Notes: generated by a model from the letters alone, not told the origin. 64,000 nucleotides of DNA from Anaerolineaceae bacterium UBA1363 (GCA_002306055.1 DBRR01000004.1:1-64000); one strand, 5' to 3'; counted from the stretch's first letter, positions 17,674 through 27,152 are shown. A program made the numbers and translations.

Positions 17674-19868
17674 TCCTCTTCTGGTACTGCAGGTACGTAG
17701 GGGCTTTCTTCCCAAGGCATCGTGCCACCAGCATTTTGCCCGTCGGAGAAGTAGAGTGAAACCGCCCGCCTGAAGAGCGGCGCTGCCATTTCGGAACCTT
17801 CGCCGGCATTCTCCAAGATCACAGCCACAGCGATATCAGGGTGATTGGGGTCATTTTCGAAAGTATAGCCCGCAAACCAAGCGTGTGATTGGCCGATCGG
17901 GTTTTCTGCGGTGCCTGTCTTGCCGGCTATGTTGTAAGGATAATTCTTGAATTGGAATTGTGCCGTGCCGCTCGGGTTACGAACCACCATGACCATGGCT
18001 TCCTGAATGGCTTCCAGCGTCGTTGGCTGCACGTTCAGTTTGTGGGATACCTTCGGCTCGAAGGTGTAAACAGGGTCCTGTCCAGTCAAACCGATTTTCT
18101 CGATCAGCGTGGGTTGATAAAGCGTGCCGCCGTTGCCAACCGCCGCAACTAAAGCCGCGACTTGCAGCGGGCTAACCTGCATCGTGCTCTGGCCAATCGC
18201 CATTTGCACATACTCACTGACCTCAGTCGGCGCAGGATTGACATTACCTGCGAAGTCCGGGATCTCGATACCGGTCGATTTACCCAATCCAAAATCAAGC
18301 GCCAGATCAGGAATTGCAGTGCGATAGCCTTCATTCCATAAAGAATAAGCGATATGCCAGAACCATGGATTGCAGGAGCGCATCAGCCCTTCCTGAAGGG
18401 TCAATTGCCCTGAAGGCCCAAACCCGCGGCTCACCGTCCAATCTTCGCCCACCCAACCATCCAACTCGCGCCAGTAGCTGTCGCAATAATAGGAAGAGTC
18501 CGGTTGATAGACACCTGTTTCGAGAGCCGCAGCCATCGTGATGATCTTGAATACCGAACCGGGAGGGTATACGCCCTGCGAAGCCCGGTTGTACATTGGG
18601 TTAAAGGGGTTCTGAGTGATTTCTGCAATCGAATAGGCCGTGTAATTAGGTGCTATGAAGACGTTTGGATCAAAACCCGGATTGGACACCATGGCGATAA
18701 CTTTGCCACTGTCGCGCTCCATCACCACGATCGCGCCGATCATATCGCTGAAGCTTTGCTGCAGGCGGTACTGGTAAGCGCTGTTTATGGTGGTGTAAAT
18801 GGATTGGGCTGGTTGAGCAGGAACGCTGGCGATCTTGGTTAGAACCTGACCCTGGGGATCCTTTACGTAGAGATCCGCGCCGTGCTTACCGGCAAGATAC
18901 TCCTCACCCCAGGCTTCAAGCCCGGATGCGCCAATCTTTTCCTCGCCGGTGTAGCCTAAACGCTGGTATTTTTCCAGTTCTTCGGCTGGCACGGTCAACA
19001 CAAAGCCGGTTACATGCGGAGCGATGCCGCCATCATGATAAAAGCGGGAACGGAAGTCTGAAAGAGAAATCGCATCATAACGGGAAAGTCGATCGAAATA
19101 CTGGTTGGCAGTATCCAGGGTGACGTCGCCAATCACAGAATACTGGTAATCAGCGGTGTTTTCATATTCCGCATAAATGGAGGCTTCTGAACGGTCGAAC
19201 ATTTCCGCCAGGAGCGAGACCATCTGCCCTTCATTGTCGGGATCAATCTTGCCGGGCGTGACCATCACGGTTACTGCGTCTTCAAAAGAGACCAGGGGAT
19301 AGTTATCCGAGGCATCGGACGAATAAATATTTCCGCGTGCAGGCACTTCGATGACCAATTCAAGGTAGTTCCCACCCGCCAGTTCCGGCAGCATCATTCC
19401 CGTTTCCCACTGCACATGCCATGCGCCGTCTTCCAGCGTGAGATTCATGATGGTTTCGCGCGAGATGACATCCATCAGAGCGGTGCTGTAGCGGATCTCA
19501 TAGCCGACCTGTGAACTGGTGGGGTTGACCATCTTTGAAAGCAGCGTGTAGTCCATGCTCTGCATGGTGAGCTTGATGGCTGTATCCCGGTGGCTCTTTT
19601 CAAAATCTTCCATCGAAATGGCGTCCTTGGTCAGCTGGCTGAGCCTGTCATACATCGCAGCATAATCTTCAGCCTTCCAGAGGTCCAGGTAGGCTTTTGC
19701 CGCCTGTTCAACATCCGGCACAGACTCAACGTTGATAACCGGTTCAGGCAGCCCTGTTGTAGTTGGGGTCAGGGTGGGAGCAGGTGTTGTGTTGCCGCCA
19801 TTGCAGGCTGAGAGCAAAATAGCCGCAATCACGAACACAAAAAACATCTTGTTGAAGGATTTGATCAT
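17670..19868 (-). CDS. MecA-like class B penicillin-binding protein, lipoprotein form
   Basis: A DD-transpeptidase that cross-links peptidoglycan outside the membrane. The start at 19868 is one base after the maf stop and gives a signal peptide ending in LSAC (Cys22). Residues about 45-170 resemble the NTF2-like MecA_N domain. A PBP dimerisation region follows, and then the transpeptidase with all three motifs: SVFK (Ser438), SCN (498-500) and KTG (650-652). The 732-residue length is like PBP2a-type proteins. Anchoring by lipid instead of a transmembrane helix is the notable point. The next genes are rsgA and a binding lipoprotein. Confidence 0.88.
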   Translation of the reverse strand: MIKSFNKMFFVFVIAAILLSACNGGNTTPAPTLTPTTTGLPEPVINVESVPDVEQAAKAYLDLWKAEDYAAMYDRLSQLTKDAISMEDFEKSHRDTAIKLTMQSMDYTLLSKMVNPTSSQVGYEIRYSTALMDVISRETIMNLTLEDGAWHVQWETGMMLPELAGGNYLELVIEVPARGNIYSSDASDNYPLVSFEDAVTVMVTPGKIDPDNEGQMVSLLAEMFDRSEASIYAEYENTADYQYSVIGDVTLDTANQYFDRLSRYDAISLSDFRSRFYHDGGIAPHVTGFVLTVPAEELEKYQRLGYTGEEKIGASGLEAWGEEYLAGKHGADLYVKDPQGQVLTKIASVPAQPAQSIYTTINSAYQYRLQQSFSDMIGAIVVMERDSGKVIAMVSNPGFDPNVFIAPNYTAYSIAEITQNPFNPMYNRASQGVYPPGSVFKIITMAAALETGVYQPDSSYYCDSYWRELDGWVGEDWTVSRGFGPSGQLTLQEGLMRSCNPWFWHIAYSLWNEGYRTAIPDLALDFGLGKSTGIEIPDFAGNVNPAPTEVSEYVQMAIGQSTMQVSPLQVAALVAAVGNGGTLYQPTLIEKIGLTGQDPVYTFEPKVSHKLNVQPTTLEAIQEAMVMVVRNPSGTAQFQFKNYPYNIAGKTGTAENPIGQSHAWFAGYTFENDPNHPDIAVAVILENAGEGSEMAAPLFRRAVSLYFSDGQNAGGTMPWEESPYVPAVPEEE

Positions 19869-19869
19869 C

Positions 19870-20532
19870 TTACCCTGAGTTCTCTTTAAGGTAAATTTGC
19901 GGATAGATTTCACACGTGATTTCATTATACCGCTGACAGGCTTGGGGCACATCTGCCTCCAGCTTGCAGCCAGCCGACTCGAGCAGCATGGCAAGATGGC
20001 AAAGCGGGAGCCCCATTACATTGGCATAGCAGCCCTGCACACCAGTGCATGGGTGGAATTGTCTGTGTTGGATGGCATATCCACCGGCTTTGTCCTTATA
20101 GTCCTCGCTGGCGATGTACTCTGCCAGCTCCTCGTCTGAATAATCCCGCATGAAAACATCCGTGGTACAAAGCGATTCTGCAGCCTTACCGCCATTCTCG
20201 GTCCGCAAACATAAAGCGGTATAGACGAGATGCGCACGACCGCGCAAAGCCCGCAGGATCTCATAAGCTTCATCGTCATTTGCCGGTTTACCCACAACAC
20301 GTCCATCCAGCGCCACGATGGTGTCAGCCGAAAGAATCCATTCACCCTCAGACTGCCGAACCATCAGCCCCTTTTCCCGTGCCATCTGCCGCACATAATC
20401 CACCGCATCCACATTCCCATGGTGGGTTTCATCCGCATTTGAAGGACGTTTTTCAAATGGAATCCCAAGCAAACGCAAGAGTTCATTCCTGCGCGGCGAT
20501 GTGGAGGCTAATACCAGCTTACGTTCAGACAT
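19870..20532 (-). CDS. maf: Maf-family nucleoside triphosphate pyrophosphatase
   Basis: Hydrolyses dTTP/UTP or modified nucleotides to the monophosphate, as house-cleaning or septum-linked activity. Visible motifs are LASTSPRR near the N-terminus, SADTIVALDGRVVGKP in the centre and the KAGGYAIQ segment. It is about 220 residues, some 20-25 longer than typical, with a C-terminal extension containing two Cys. It abuts the PBP gene, and Maf genes often sit with cell-wall genes. Confidence 0.92.
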   Translation of the reverse strand: MSERKLVLASTSPRRNELLRLLGIPFEKRPSNADETHHGNVDAVDYVRQMAREKGLMVRQSEGEWILSADTIVALDGRVVGKPANDDEAYEILRALRGRAHLVYTALCLRTENGGKAAESLCTTDVFMRDYSDEELAEYIASEDYKDKAGGYAIQHRQFHPCTGVQGCYANVMGLPLCHLAMLLESAGCKLEADVPQACQRYNEITCEIYPQIYLKENSG

Positions 20533-20585
20533 ACAAATGGGGATTCTAACATGAAAGCACTATCCGCCTTTGCAGCCGGTGGGGT

Positions 20586-21515
20586 TCATTCCGTCCGGTC
20601 AAGCTTGCGAACTTCAAATTGGTCAAAATCATTGGCAAGATAGGTTTCAGGGAAGATGGCGCGCGCTTCTGCCAGGATATCATCATCCCGGTAACGCCTG
20701 GAAACGTGGGTCAGGATCAACTTCCCCACCCCCGCTTCTGCTGCCAGGCTCGCTACATCCGCAGCAGTGGAATGACCAAAGGTCAGAGCCATTTCCGCGT
20801 CTTCCGCCAGGTAAGTCGCTTCGATCACCATCACGTCCGCCCCGGCTACGTGTTCTCTGAGCCTTTCAGGTTTGCCTACGTCTCCAACGACAACCAGGTT
20901 TACACCCGGACGCTCTTCCCCCAAGACATCTTCCGGCAGGATCACCCTGCCATCTTCCAACGTAATTGCCCGCCCCTGGACGAGATCGCGCCGGCATGGT
21001 CCATTTGGCACGCCTAATGATTCCGCCACTTCCGACAAGAAGGGACGGTGACTTTTTTCGATGAAACGGTAGCCCAGCGATGATGATCCACGGTGGTCAA
21101 CTGGAAACGCCTGGATCTCGAAATGCTTGCTCTGAAAAATCAATCCTGGTTTGATCTCCAGCATATTCACGGGCATCGGCGCCTTGGTACCTCTCAGCAC
21201 AACGCCATTGATCAGATCGCTAACGCGGTCCAACGTATGGCGGCTGCCGTAAATGTTAACCTCCTCAATGGCTTCCCAGCGCATGAAGGTCGAGAGCATG
21301 CCTGCCAGACCGAGAATATGATCAAGGTGACCGTGAGTCAGCAGGATATGGTTCAGGCGTTTGAAGCCAACCCCGGATTTCAGGATCTGCCGCTGCGTGC
21401 CCTCGCCACAATCCACCATGAAACGAAACTCGTCATGTTTCACGACGAGTGATGACAGGCCACGTTTGATTGAGGGCGCAGATGCAGATGTGCCCAGGAA
21501 GATGAGCTCAAACAA
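20586..21515 (-). CDS. rnz: Ribonuclease Z
   Basis: A metallo-beta-lactamase-fold endonuclease that trims tRNA 3' ends, which suits this genome because the three tRNA genes in the window lack an encoded CCA. Evidence is the N-terminal FLGTSASAPS, the zinc motif THGHLDH, the downstream FGHSTAADVASLAAEAG and the HVSRRY segment. The 309-residue length is normal. A 53-bp gap separates it from maf. Confidence 0.93.
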   Translation of the reverse strand: MFELIFLGTSASAPSIKRGLSSLVVKHDEFRFMVDCGEGTQRQILKSGVGFKRLNHILLTHGHLDHILGLAGMLSTFMRWEAIEEVNIYGSRHTLDRVSDLINGVVLRGTKAPMPVNMLEIKPGLIFQSKHFEIQAFPVDHRGSSSLGYRFIEKSHRPFLSEVAESLGVPNGPCRRDLVQGRAITLEDGRVILPEDVLGEERPGVNLVVVGDVGKPERLREHVAGADVMVIEATYLAEDAEMALTFGHSTAADVASLAAEAGVGKLILTHVSRRYRDDDILAEARAIFPETYLANDFDQFEVRKLDRTE

Positions 21516-21532
21516 AAATCACAACCTCCAGA

Positions 21533-21739
21533 TTATTTTTTATTTTGGCTGATGCCAGAGAGTTGTTTCAGAGCACCCAGTGCTGTCAACCCAACCTGCA
21601 AGCCTTGCTGAAGGGTGATCGGTGTACTCCGGTTTTCCGCTTCGGATTGCTCGATGAAATTCATAGCAGCCCGATAGCCAATGAAGGCACCAGCCAGAGT
21701 TCCAATCACGAGAGTCAGTGTTCGAATGTTTGATTTCAT
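21533..21739 (-). CDS. Small single-pass membrane protein
   Basis: Unrecognised, 68 residues. A hydrophobic helix with Gly and Ala (about 8-27) is followed by a soluble tail ending in Lys-Lys. AAGGA sits at the correct distance from the ATG and overlaps the end of the preceding gene, so the two are translated together. It precedes rnz by 17 bp. Confidence 0.6.
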   Translation of the reverse strand: MKSNIRTLTLVIGTLAGAFIGYRAAMNFIEQSEAENRSTPITLQQGLQVGLTALGALKQLSGISQNKK

Positions 21740-21744
21740 AAGTT

Positions 21745-22185
21745 CTATCCTTTTTGTGAGAATCGGTCGGTCAGACTTGTCCGGATTTGTCGAATTTTAG
21801 CGGTGAAAGTTCGCACTGCCAGGATCGGCTTTGCTGCTGCATCCCCAGCAACACGCAAATAGTGTTCTGCCTGTCTCAGATAGTCTCTGAGGGCTTTCCC
21901 GGCTTGGGGAAGGAATTCATGCAGCTTGATCACCCCAATGATCAGGGCGATGATGAGCGCCAGCGTAATCAGCCCGAAGAGAAACGTTGGCAGCACTAAC
22001 AGCACCATTGCCACACCAGCAAGGTTTTCCACGTCAGCCCCACCCACGCTGCCGTTGATGGCAAGCCAGGTTATCAACCCCACAACAACCAGGCCGATCA
22101 GGATGAGCGGAAAAAAGATCATCCAAAAGCGGCTGCGTTTGTGAGCTTTATCAATTGCTTCCTGTAGTTTTGCTTCGTCAGACAT
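21745..22185 (-). CDS. Two-helix membrane protein with amphipathic C-terminus
   Basis: Unrecognised, 146 residues. A charged N-terminal helix precedes TM1 (about 21-44) and TM2 (about 58-87). A basic, probably amphipathic helix region (about 88-140) follows, resembling small proteins that sit at the inner membrane. It is the probable first gene of the run ending with the binding lipoprotein at 14841. Confidence 0.6.
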   Translation of the reverse strand: MSDEAKLQEAIDKAHKRSRFWMIFFPLILIGLVVVGLITWLAINGSVGGADVENLAGVAMVLLVLPTFLFGLITLALIIALIIGVIKLHEFLPQAGKALRDYLRQAEHYLRVAGDAAAKPILAVRTFTAKIRQIRTSLTDRFSQKG

Positions 22186-22279
22186 TAGCGGCTCCTGCTA
22201 CTGCAATTTTAGCACGAGTTTCATCCAGACTTTCGGCTCATACAAACTCATTCTTAACCTTTAAAACAACCGGATTTTA

Positions 22280-22310
22280 TTAACAAATCTTTACATATTT
22301 CATGTATAAT
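22280..22310 (+). promoter_or_regulatory. Candidate promoter of the recX-rny transcript
   Basis: An exact TATAAT at 22305-22310 has a weak -35 match (TTAACA, 22280-22285) at 19 bp. It would create a leader of about 360 nt before recX. Confidence 0.45.
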
Positions 22311-22316
22311 GAAGCG

Positions 22317-22431
22317 AAGAAAACTATCGCACATGCGTCCAGGAGGCCCTAAAGGTTATTTCGCCTCCGATTATGGCTGAGAATTGCTGCGCGATTTACT
22401 TGATAGGAAACCGTCAGTGTTAAAAACTGAC
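22317..22431 (+). promoter_or_regulatory. Possible structured RNA leader upstream of recX
   Basis: Two hairpins can form: GGAGGC with GCCTCC (22342-22347/22363-22368) and GTCAGT with ACTGAC (22413-22418/22426-22431). A short frame between them (22373-22423, MAENCCAIYLIGNRQC) has no ribosome binding site and is probably chance. I cannot match it to a known riboswitch class. The rest of 22186-22640 shows nothing clear. Confidence 0.3.
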
Positions 22432-22646
22432 TTATGTATTGGAAAAAATGAATAATTTTAGCAGTCGAGTGCTCAATCCATCCTTTCTGCCCCTCCCCAG
22501 CATTTGGGCGAGTCGACAGGGAGAGTTTCTATTTCAAAAGGAACGTTAGGATTGATCGTATCTGATTGTCAGTTTGCCAATACTTAATTGAAAATAGCTC
22601 AAATTCATCTTGAGCAAGTGGGTTATCGAGTAAGTCCGGAATTCAA

Positions 22647-22671
22647 CAGCCATGGTCATGGACCATGGCTG
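22647..22671 (+). promoter_or_regulatory. 11-bp perfect hairpin before recX
   Basis: CAGCCATGGTC and GACCATGGCTG flank a 3-nt ATG loop, followed by TTT. It ends 10 bp before the recX start and could act as an attenuator or control access to the start. Confidence 0.6.
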
Positions 22672-22681
22672 TTTGGTACGG

Positions 22682-23347
22682 ATGAAAAAAACGATCACTG
22701 AAATCAGTGCGCAAAAGCGCAATCGCAGGCGAGTCAACATCAGCTTGGATGGTTCCTATGCATTCTCATTGGACCGAATGACTGCTGCCTGGCTGCAGGT
22801 TGGGAGGGAACTGAGCGATGGGGAAATCGAACAGATCCAGATGCGCGACGAAGTGGAAGTCAGCTTCAATCAGGCTCTCAACTTACTAAGCCATAGAAGC
22901 CGCTCGGTTGCAGAGATGACCCGCTATCTGGAAGGTAAGGGCTATGCGCCTGGCACCTTGAAAGCAGTGCTCGCGCGGCTCGAAGAAGAAGGTCTGCTCA
23001 ACGACGATCGTTTTGCCAGGGAGTGGATCGAAAACCGCAACACCTTCCGCCCGCGCAGCCAAAGCCAGCTAAAAGCAGAGCTGCGTTTCAAGGGTTTGGC
23101 GGAGAGTTCCATCGATTCAGCTCTTGAAGAATCCGGGGTTGATGACGCCGCCCTGGCGATGACAGCCGCGCGGAAACAGGCGCATCGCTATCTTTCATCC
23201 AATTACGATATTTATCGAAAAAGACTGGGGAACGCGCTTCTACGGCGCGGTTTCAGTTATGCCACGGTCAATGATACCTTGCGCACTCTTTGGGATGAGA
23301 TGCAGCATACCGAGACCGTGGAATCAAATAAACTATGGAGCAATTGA
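22682..23347 (+). CDS. recX: Regulatory protein RecX
   Basis: RecX caps and disassembles RecA filaments. The 221-residue protein is built of three-helix repeats, with conserved elements such as LSHRSRSVAEM, LEEEGLLNDDRFAREW and SQLKAELRFKGL. I chose the ATG at 22682. An in-frame ATG at 22652 lies inside the perfect hairpin and would add ten residues unlike the family. The rny start follows 4 bp after the stop. recA itself is not in this window. Confidence 0.9.
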   Translation: MKKTITEISAQKRNRRRVNISLDGSYAFSLDRMTAAWLQVGRELSDGEIEQIQMRDEVEVSFNQALNLLSHRSRSVAEMTRYLEGKGYAPGTLKAVLARLEEEGLLNDDRFAREWIENRNTFRPRSQSQLKAELRFKGLAESSIDSALEESGVDDAALAMTAARKQAHRYLSSNYDIYRKRLGNALLRRGFSYATVNDTLRTLWDEMQHTETVESNKLWSN

Positions 23348-23351
23348 CACA

Positions 23352-24905
23352 ATGAAAACCTTATTTCAACCAGGCCAAGGTCCTAACCTGCTCTTTTTGT
23401 GGATAGGACTTGCCGTTATTTTGGGTGTCCTGATCGGATACCTTATTTTCTCAATCATCCGCAAAAACCAGGATGAAAAACTCAAAAGAACCGCCGAAAG
23501 CATTATCGAGCAGGCAAAAGAAATTGCCAAAAACATCGAGCTGGAGGCAAAAGACACTGCCCTGAAAATTACTTTGCAGGCGGAGAGTGAGATCCAGCAC
23601 AAGCGCAGCGAACTCAACAAGGAAGATGACCGCCTCGTCAAGCGCCGTGAAGAGCTGGACCACCGCTTCGATCAGATGCAGCAGCGCGAGTCCGCTCTCA
23701 ACAAACGCCAAAGCGCGGTGGATAAGCGAGCCAATGAAATCGAAGCCCTCTACAATGAACGGTTTGCAGAACTGCAGCGCGTTTCTGCAATGACCAGCGA
23801 GGAAGCCCGCACGCTCTTGCTTGAAGAAGTCGAGAAGGAAGCTCGTGGAGATATGGCGCACATCATCCACCAATATGAAATCAAAGCTACCGAAACCGGC
23901 ATGGAAAAAGCCCGCGAACTGATCGCCGATGCCATCCAGCGTGTCGCCTCCGACAAGGTTGCCGAAGTAACAACCTCGGTGGTTACCCTCCCCAATGAAG
24001 AGATGAAGGGTCGCATTGTTGGACGCAACGGGCGCAACATCCAAGCCTTCGAACAGGCAACCGGCGTGGACGTCATAGTGGATGATACCCCTGAGGCTGT
24101 CACCATCTCCTGCTTTGACTCCGTCCGCCGTGAAATTGCCCGGCGCACCCTGACACGGCTTGTGACGGATGGTCGCATCCACCCGGCATATATTGAAAAG
24201 ATCCTTGACGAAGAACGCAAAGCGATGGATGAGGATATCCTCAAAGCGGGCACCGAAGCGGTCTACGAGGCCGGCGTGCATGGTCTCCACCCGGAAATCA
24301 TCAAGAAGCTCGGACGTTTGAAATACCGCACCTCCTACGGTCAAAACCAGCTCGCCCATGCAGTGGAAACCTCCAAGATCGCCAGTGTGCTGGCGGCAGA
24401 GCTCGGCGCCAATGTGGAAATCGCAAAGGTCGGAGCCCTTCTGCACGACCTTGGCAAAGCCATGGACCACAACACGGAGGGCACCCACGCCCAGATTGGC
24501 GCAGAATTTGCCAAACGTCACGGCGTCAGCGCGGCAGTCTGCAACGCAATCGCCTCCCATCACCACGAAGTGGACCAGCTCTCAATCGAAGCCATCCTGG
24601 TGGAAGCCGCCGATGCGATCTCAGGCGCGCGCCCTGGTGCCCGCCGCGAGGACCTTGAGCAATACATCAAGCGCCTGAAAGCCCTTGAGACCATCGCCAA
24701 CGCCCATAAGGGTGTTGAGCAGAGCTACGCCATCCAGGCTGGTCGGGAAGTGCGCATCATCGTCAAGCCTGAGGAAGTCGATGATCTCGAAGCGCACCGC
24801 ATTGCCAAGGATATCGCCACTGAGATTGAGGAAACCATGCAGTATCCCGGTCAGATCCAGGTGACCGTGATCCGCGAAACCCGTTCGGTCAGTTACGCGA
24901 AGTAA
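23352..24905 (+). CDS. rny: Ribonuclease Y
   Basis: A membrane-anchored endoribonuclease that starts mRNA decay. The 517-residue protein has an N-terminal hydrophobic helix (about 14-36) and a long, highly charged coiled coil (about 40-200). A KH domain follows with GRIVGRNGRNIQ. The HD phosphohydrolase domain has HDLGKAMDH as its metal motif and a second His pair in ASHHHEVD. The start at 23352 follows GGAG and matches the family's short pre-helix tail. A strong terminator follows. Confidence 0.95.
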   Translation: MKTLFQPGQGPNLLFLWIGLAVILGVLIGYLIFSIIRKNQDEKLKRTAESIIEQAKEIAKNIELEAKDTALKITLQAESEIQHKRSELNKEDDRLVKRREELDHRFDQMQQRESALNKRQSAVDKRANEIEALYNERFAELQRVSAMTSEEARTLLLEEVEKEARGDMAHIIHQYEIKATETGMEKARELIADAIQRVASDKVAEVTTSVVTLPNEEMKGRIVGRNGRNIQAFEQATGVDVIVDDTPEAVTISCFDSVRREIARRTLTRLVTDGRIHPAYIEKILDEERKAMDEDILKAGTEAVYEAGVHGLHPEIIKKLGRLKYRTSYGQNQLAHAVETSKIASVLAAELGANVEIAKVGALLHDLGKAMDHNTEGTHAQIGAEFAKRHGVSAAVCNAIASHHHEVDQLSIEAILVEAADAISGARPGARREDLEQYIKRLKALETIANAHKGVEQSYAIQAGREVRIIVKPEEVDDLEAHRIAKDIATEIEETMQYPGQIQVTVIRETRSVSYAK

Positions 24906-24919
24906 ATGTTAAAATAAAA

Positions 24920-24946
24920 GGCCCATATAATGCATGGGCCTTTTTT
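24920..24946 (+). terminator. Terminator after rny
   Basis: GGCCCAT (24920-24926) and ATGGGCC (24934-24940), followed directly by six T. Confidence 0.92.
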
Positions 24947-25030
24947 CTCAAAAATCTAATTCACGGTATTCAAAAGAAGTTCGCTATGGTAACATAATAA
25001 GAACAAATATGTTTTTATTCTGCTATCATC

Positions 25031-25867
25031 ATGATTAAGAAACCATTAGTTCAACCTGTCGTAAAGTGGGTTGGCGGTAAAAGACAACTACTGCCTAACC
25101 TGATTCCTCTATTTCCTGAAGGAATTAGCTCATATTGTGAACCCTTTTTTGGAGGTGGGGCGGTCCTCTTCAACTTGCAACCGGATCAGGCTCATATTAA
25201 CGACATCAATGAAGATCTCATGAATATGTACACGGTTATTCGTGATAATGTTGAGGAGCTCATAGCCTTATTATCTCAATATCGAAATGAAGTGGATTTT
25301 TTTTACGCTATTCGTGATTGGGATCGAGATAAAGAACACTATGACAAATTAGATAATATTTTCAAAGCATCCCGACTTATCTATTTAAACAAAACTTGCT
25401 ACAACGGATTATTTCGAGTAAACAATGCTGGTGAGTTTAATACTCCTTATGGCTATTATAAAAACCCCAACATTGTGAATGCTCCTGTTCTGAGAGCAGT
25501 TCATGAATATTTAAATTCAGCCAAAGTCACCATTACTAGCGTTGACTATAGTGAGATACTCAGTTCGGTTACTCCTTCAACATTTGTTTACCTCGATCCA
25601 CCTTACGATCCAGTGTCAGATACAGCTAGTTTTACTGGGTACAGTAAAACTGGTTTCAATAGAGATGAGCAAATTCGGTTAAGAGAACAGTGCGATGAAC
25701 TTGATAGAAAGGGCGTTAAATTTGTCCTATCAAACTCCGCTACACCTTTCATCTTTGAGTTGTATTCAAAATATAAGATTTCTAGAGTTCAGGCTAAGCG
25801 AATTGTCAACTCTGTTGCAAGTAAGCGTGGTGACATTGAAGAGGTGATAATAAGAAATTATGAGTAG
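25031..25867 (+). CDS. Dam-type adenine-N6 DNA methyltransferase (D12 class)
   Basis: Transfers methyl from SAM to adenine in DNA. The class alpha motif order is visible: KWVGGKRQLL (residues 12-21), the SAM-binding EPFFGGGAVLF (37-47), the helical target-recognition region with NKTCYNGLFRVN (120-131) and the catalytic DPPY (189-192). Resemblance to Dam/DpnM-type enzymes suggests GATC as target, but specificity is not certain. The 278-residue length is normal. Base composition drops sharply here compared with rny, which points to horizontal transfer. It overlaps the next gene by 8 bp. Confidence 0.9.
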   Translation: MIKKPLVQPVVKWVGGKRQLLPNLIPLFPEGISSYCEPFFGGGAVLFNLQPDQAHINDINEDLMNMYTVIRDNVEELIALLSQYRNEVDFFYAIRDWDRDKEHYDKLDNIFKASRLIYLNKTCYNGLFRVNNAGEFNTPYGYYKNPNIVNAPVLRAVHEYLNSAKVTITSVDYSEILSSVTPSTFVYLDPPYDPVSDTASFTGYSKTGFNRDEQIRLREQCDELDRKGVKFVLSNSATPFIFELYSKYKISRVQAKRIVNSVASKRGDIEEVIIRNYE

Positions 25868-27152
25868 GCAAATAATGTCAAAAAACGACAAGGCTTGGGA
25901 ATTTCTTTTTAAAAAGCATCAAATACTAGATAGTATCAACTTGACAGGGCAATTCATCATAACTGCGGACCAGATTAAGGAGACCAGAGAGCCTAGATTA
26001 ATGGCTAAAGCCGATACATCAGAGAGTCTTCCGATAATTTTTAAAGAAAACAATTTGGGTATTTTGCCAATTTCTAGGAACAGTTACATCATCTCTAGTT
26101 TAAATGCTTATCAAGATATAGAACCATTAAGTGGACCAATAACACATGTCGTATTACCAGATTTCATTCAGAGCCTTCAACCAAATAACATAAACTCTGA
26201 ATCTATTGCACTCAACACAGCCTTAGCAACCAAAATTTTATCGGATTTTTTGGATGAGGATAATCTTTTCGCTACAGTCTCTGGCAGAATGAGTTCAGGA
26301 AAGTTTAATTTCAAAATTCAAGATAAAGTCACAAAGCAATATCATAAGATTGAAGTTGAAAATTCTCAAATAGAAATCGACATGGCATTAGAGGGGGCTA
26401 AAAGTCTATCATTGATTGAAGCTAAACTTTTAACATTTTCTAACTTTTTAATTAGGCAAGTTTATTATCCATTTCGAACTTGGAAAAATAAACTAGAAAA
26501 ATGTATTAGAAATGTATTTTTTGTTTATTCCAACGGTATTTTCAGTTTATACGAATATGCGTTCGATGATGTTTATAACTATAATTCCCTTTACCTAGTT
26601 AGAGGCGCGAGATATTCAATTGAGGATACACAGATCACTGGTCCGGAGGTTGATAAATTTATTAGTTCCATAGTTTATGTGCCTGAACCATCAATACCCT
26701 TTCCTCAAGCCGATAAGTTTGACCGTGTTGTTGATCTTTGCTTTATTCTGCTTCAACGCGATTTAGATCTTGAAGAAATTACTGAGGAATACGATTTTGA
26801 TATTAGACAAGCAAGTTACTATTCGTCAGCAGCAATGTATCTTGGGTTAGTTGAGAAAACAAACAACGCAGGTTCAACTCAATTTCGACTGACAAGCAGC
26901 GGAAGTAAAATATTTAATTTAGACTATAAAAGACGCCAACTTAGTTTAATTAAACTCATATTGCAACATAAAGTTTTTCATGATGTCTATAAACTGACTT
27001 TGCTTAAAAATAGCTTAATAAGTATAAATGAAATTGTTGAAGTCATGAAATCTAACAACCTTTACAACATGGAAAGCGATGAAACTTATCGAAGAAGAGC
27101 TCAGACGATTAGGAGTTGGATTGGATGGGTGCTAGGCAAAATAGAGTCATAA
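25860..27152 (+). CDS. Putative type II restriction endonuclease
   Basis: Lies between two DNA methyltransferase genes and overlaps both, which is the main reason for the call. A candidate PD-(D/E)XK active site is visible as Asp174 and Glu187-Ala-Lys189 with hydrophobic strands around it. The C-terminal third (about 290-425) looks like a winged-helix region. The 430-residue length is larger than DpnII/MboI enzymes and I do not recognise the family. The first ATG (25860) overlaps the methylase stop, while an ATG at 25875 has AGG at a better distance. The sequence is AT-rich. Confidence 0.6.
   Translation: MSRQIMSKNDKAWEFLFKKHQILDSINLTGQFIITADQIKETREPRLMAKADTSESLPIIFKENNLGILPISRNSYIISSLNAYQDIEPLSGPITHVVLPDFIQSLQPNNINSESIALNTALATKILSDFLDEDNLFATVSGRMSSGKFNFKIQDKVTKQYHKIEVENSQIEIDMALEGAKSLSLIEAKLLTFSNFLIRQVYYPFRTWKNKLEKCIRNVFFVYSNGIFSLYEYAFDDVYNYNSLYLVRGARYSIEDTQITGPEVDKFISSIVYVPEPSIPFPQADKFDRVVDLCFILLQRDLDLEEITEEYDFDIRQASYYSSAAMYLGLVEKTNNAGSTQFRLTSSGSKIFNLDYKRRQLSLIKLILQHKVFHDVYKLTLLKNSLISINEIVEVMKSNNLYNMESDETYRRRAQTIRSWIGWVLGKIES

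Noticed and set aside
22373..22423. Second Cys-rich leader peptide (MAENCCAIYLIGNRQC)
   Set aside because: No ribosome binding site near its ATG, and the downstream gene (recX) has no cysteine link. Kept only as a remark in the leader entry.
23451..24566. 371-residue frame opposite rny
   Set aside because: Antisense to the coiled-coil, KH and HD parts of RNase Y; no Shine-Dalgarno and no recognisable motif.
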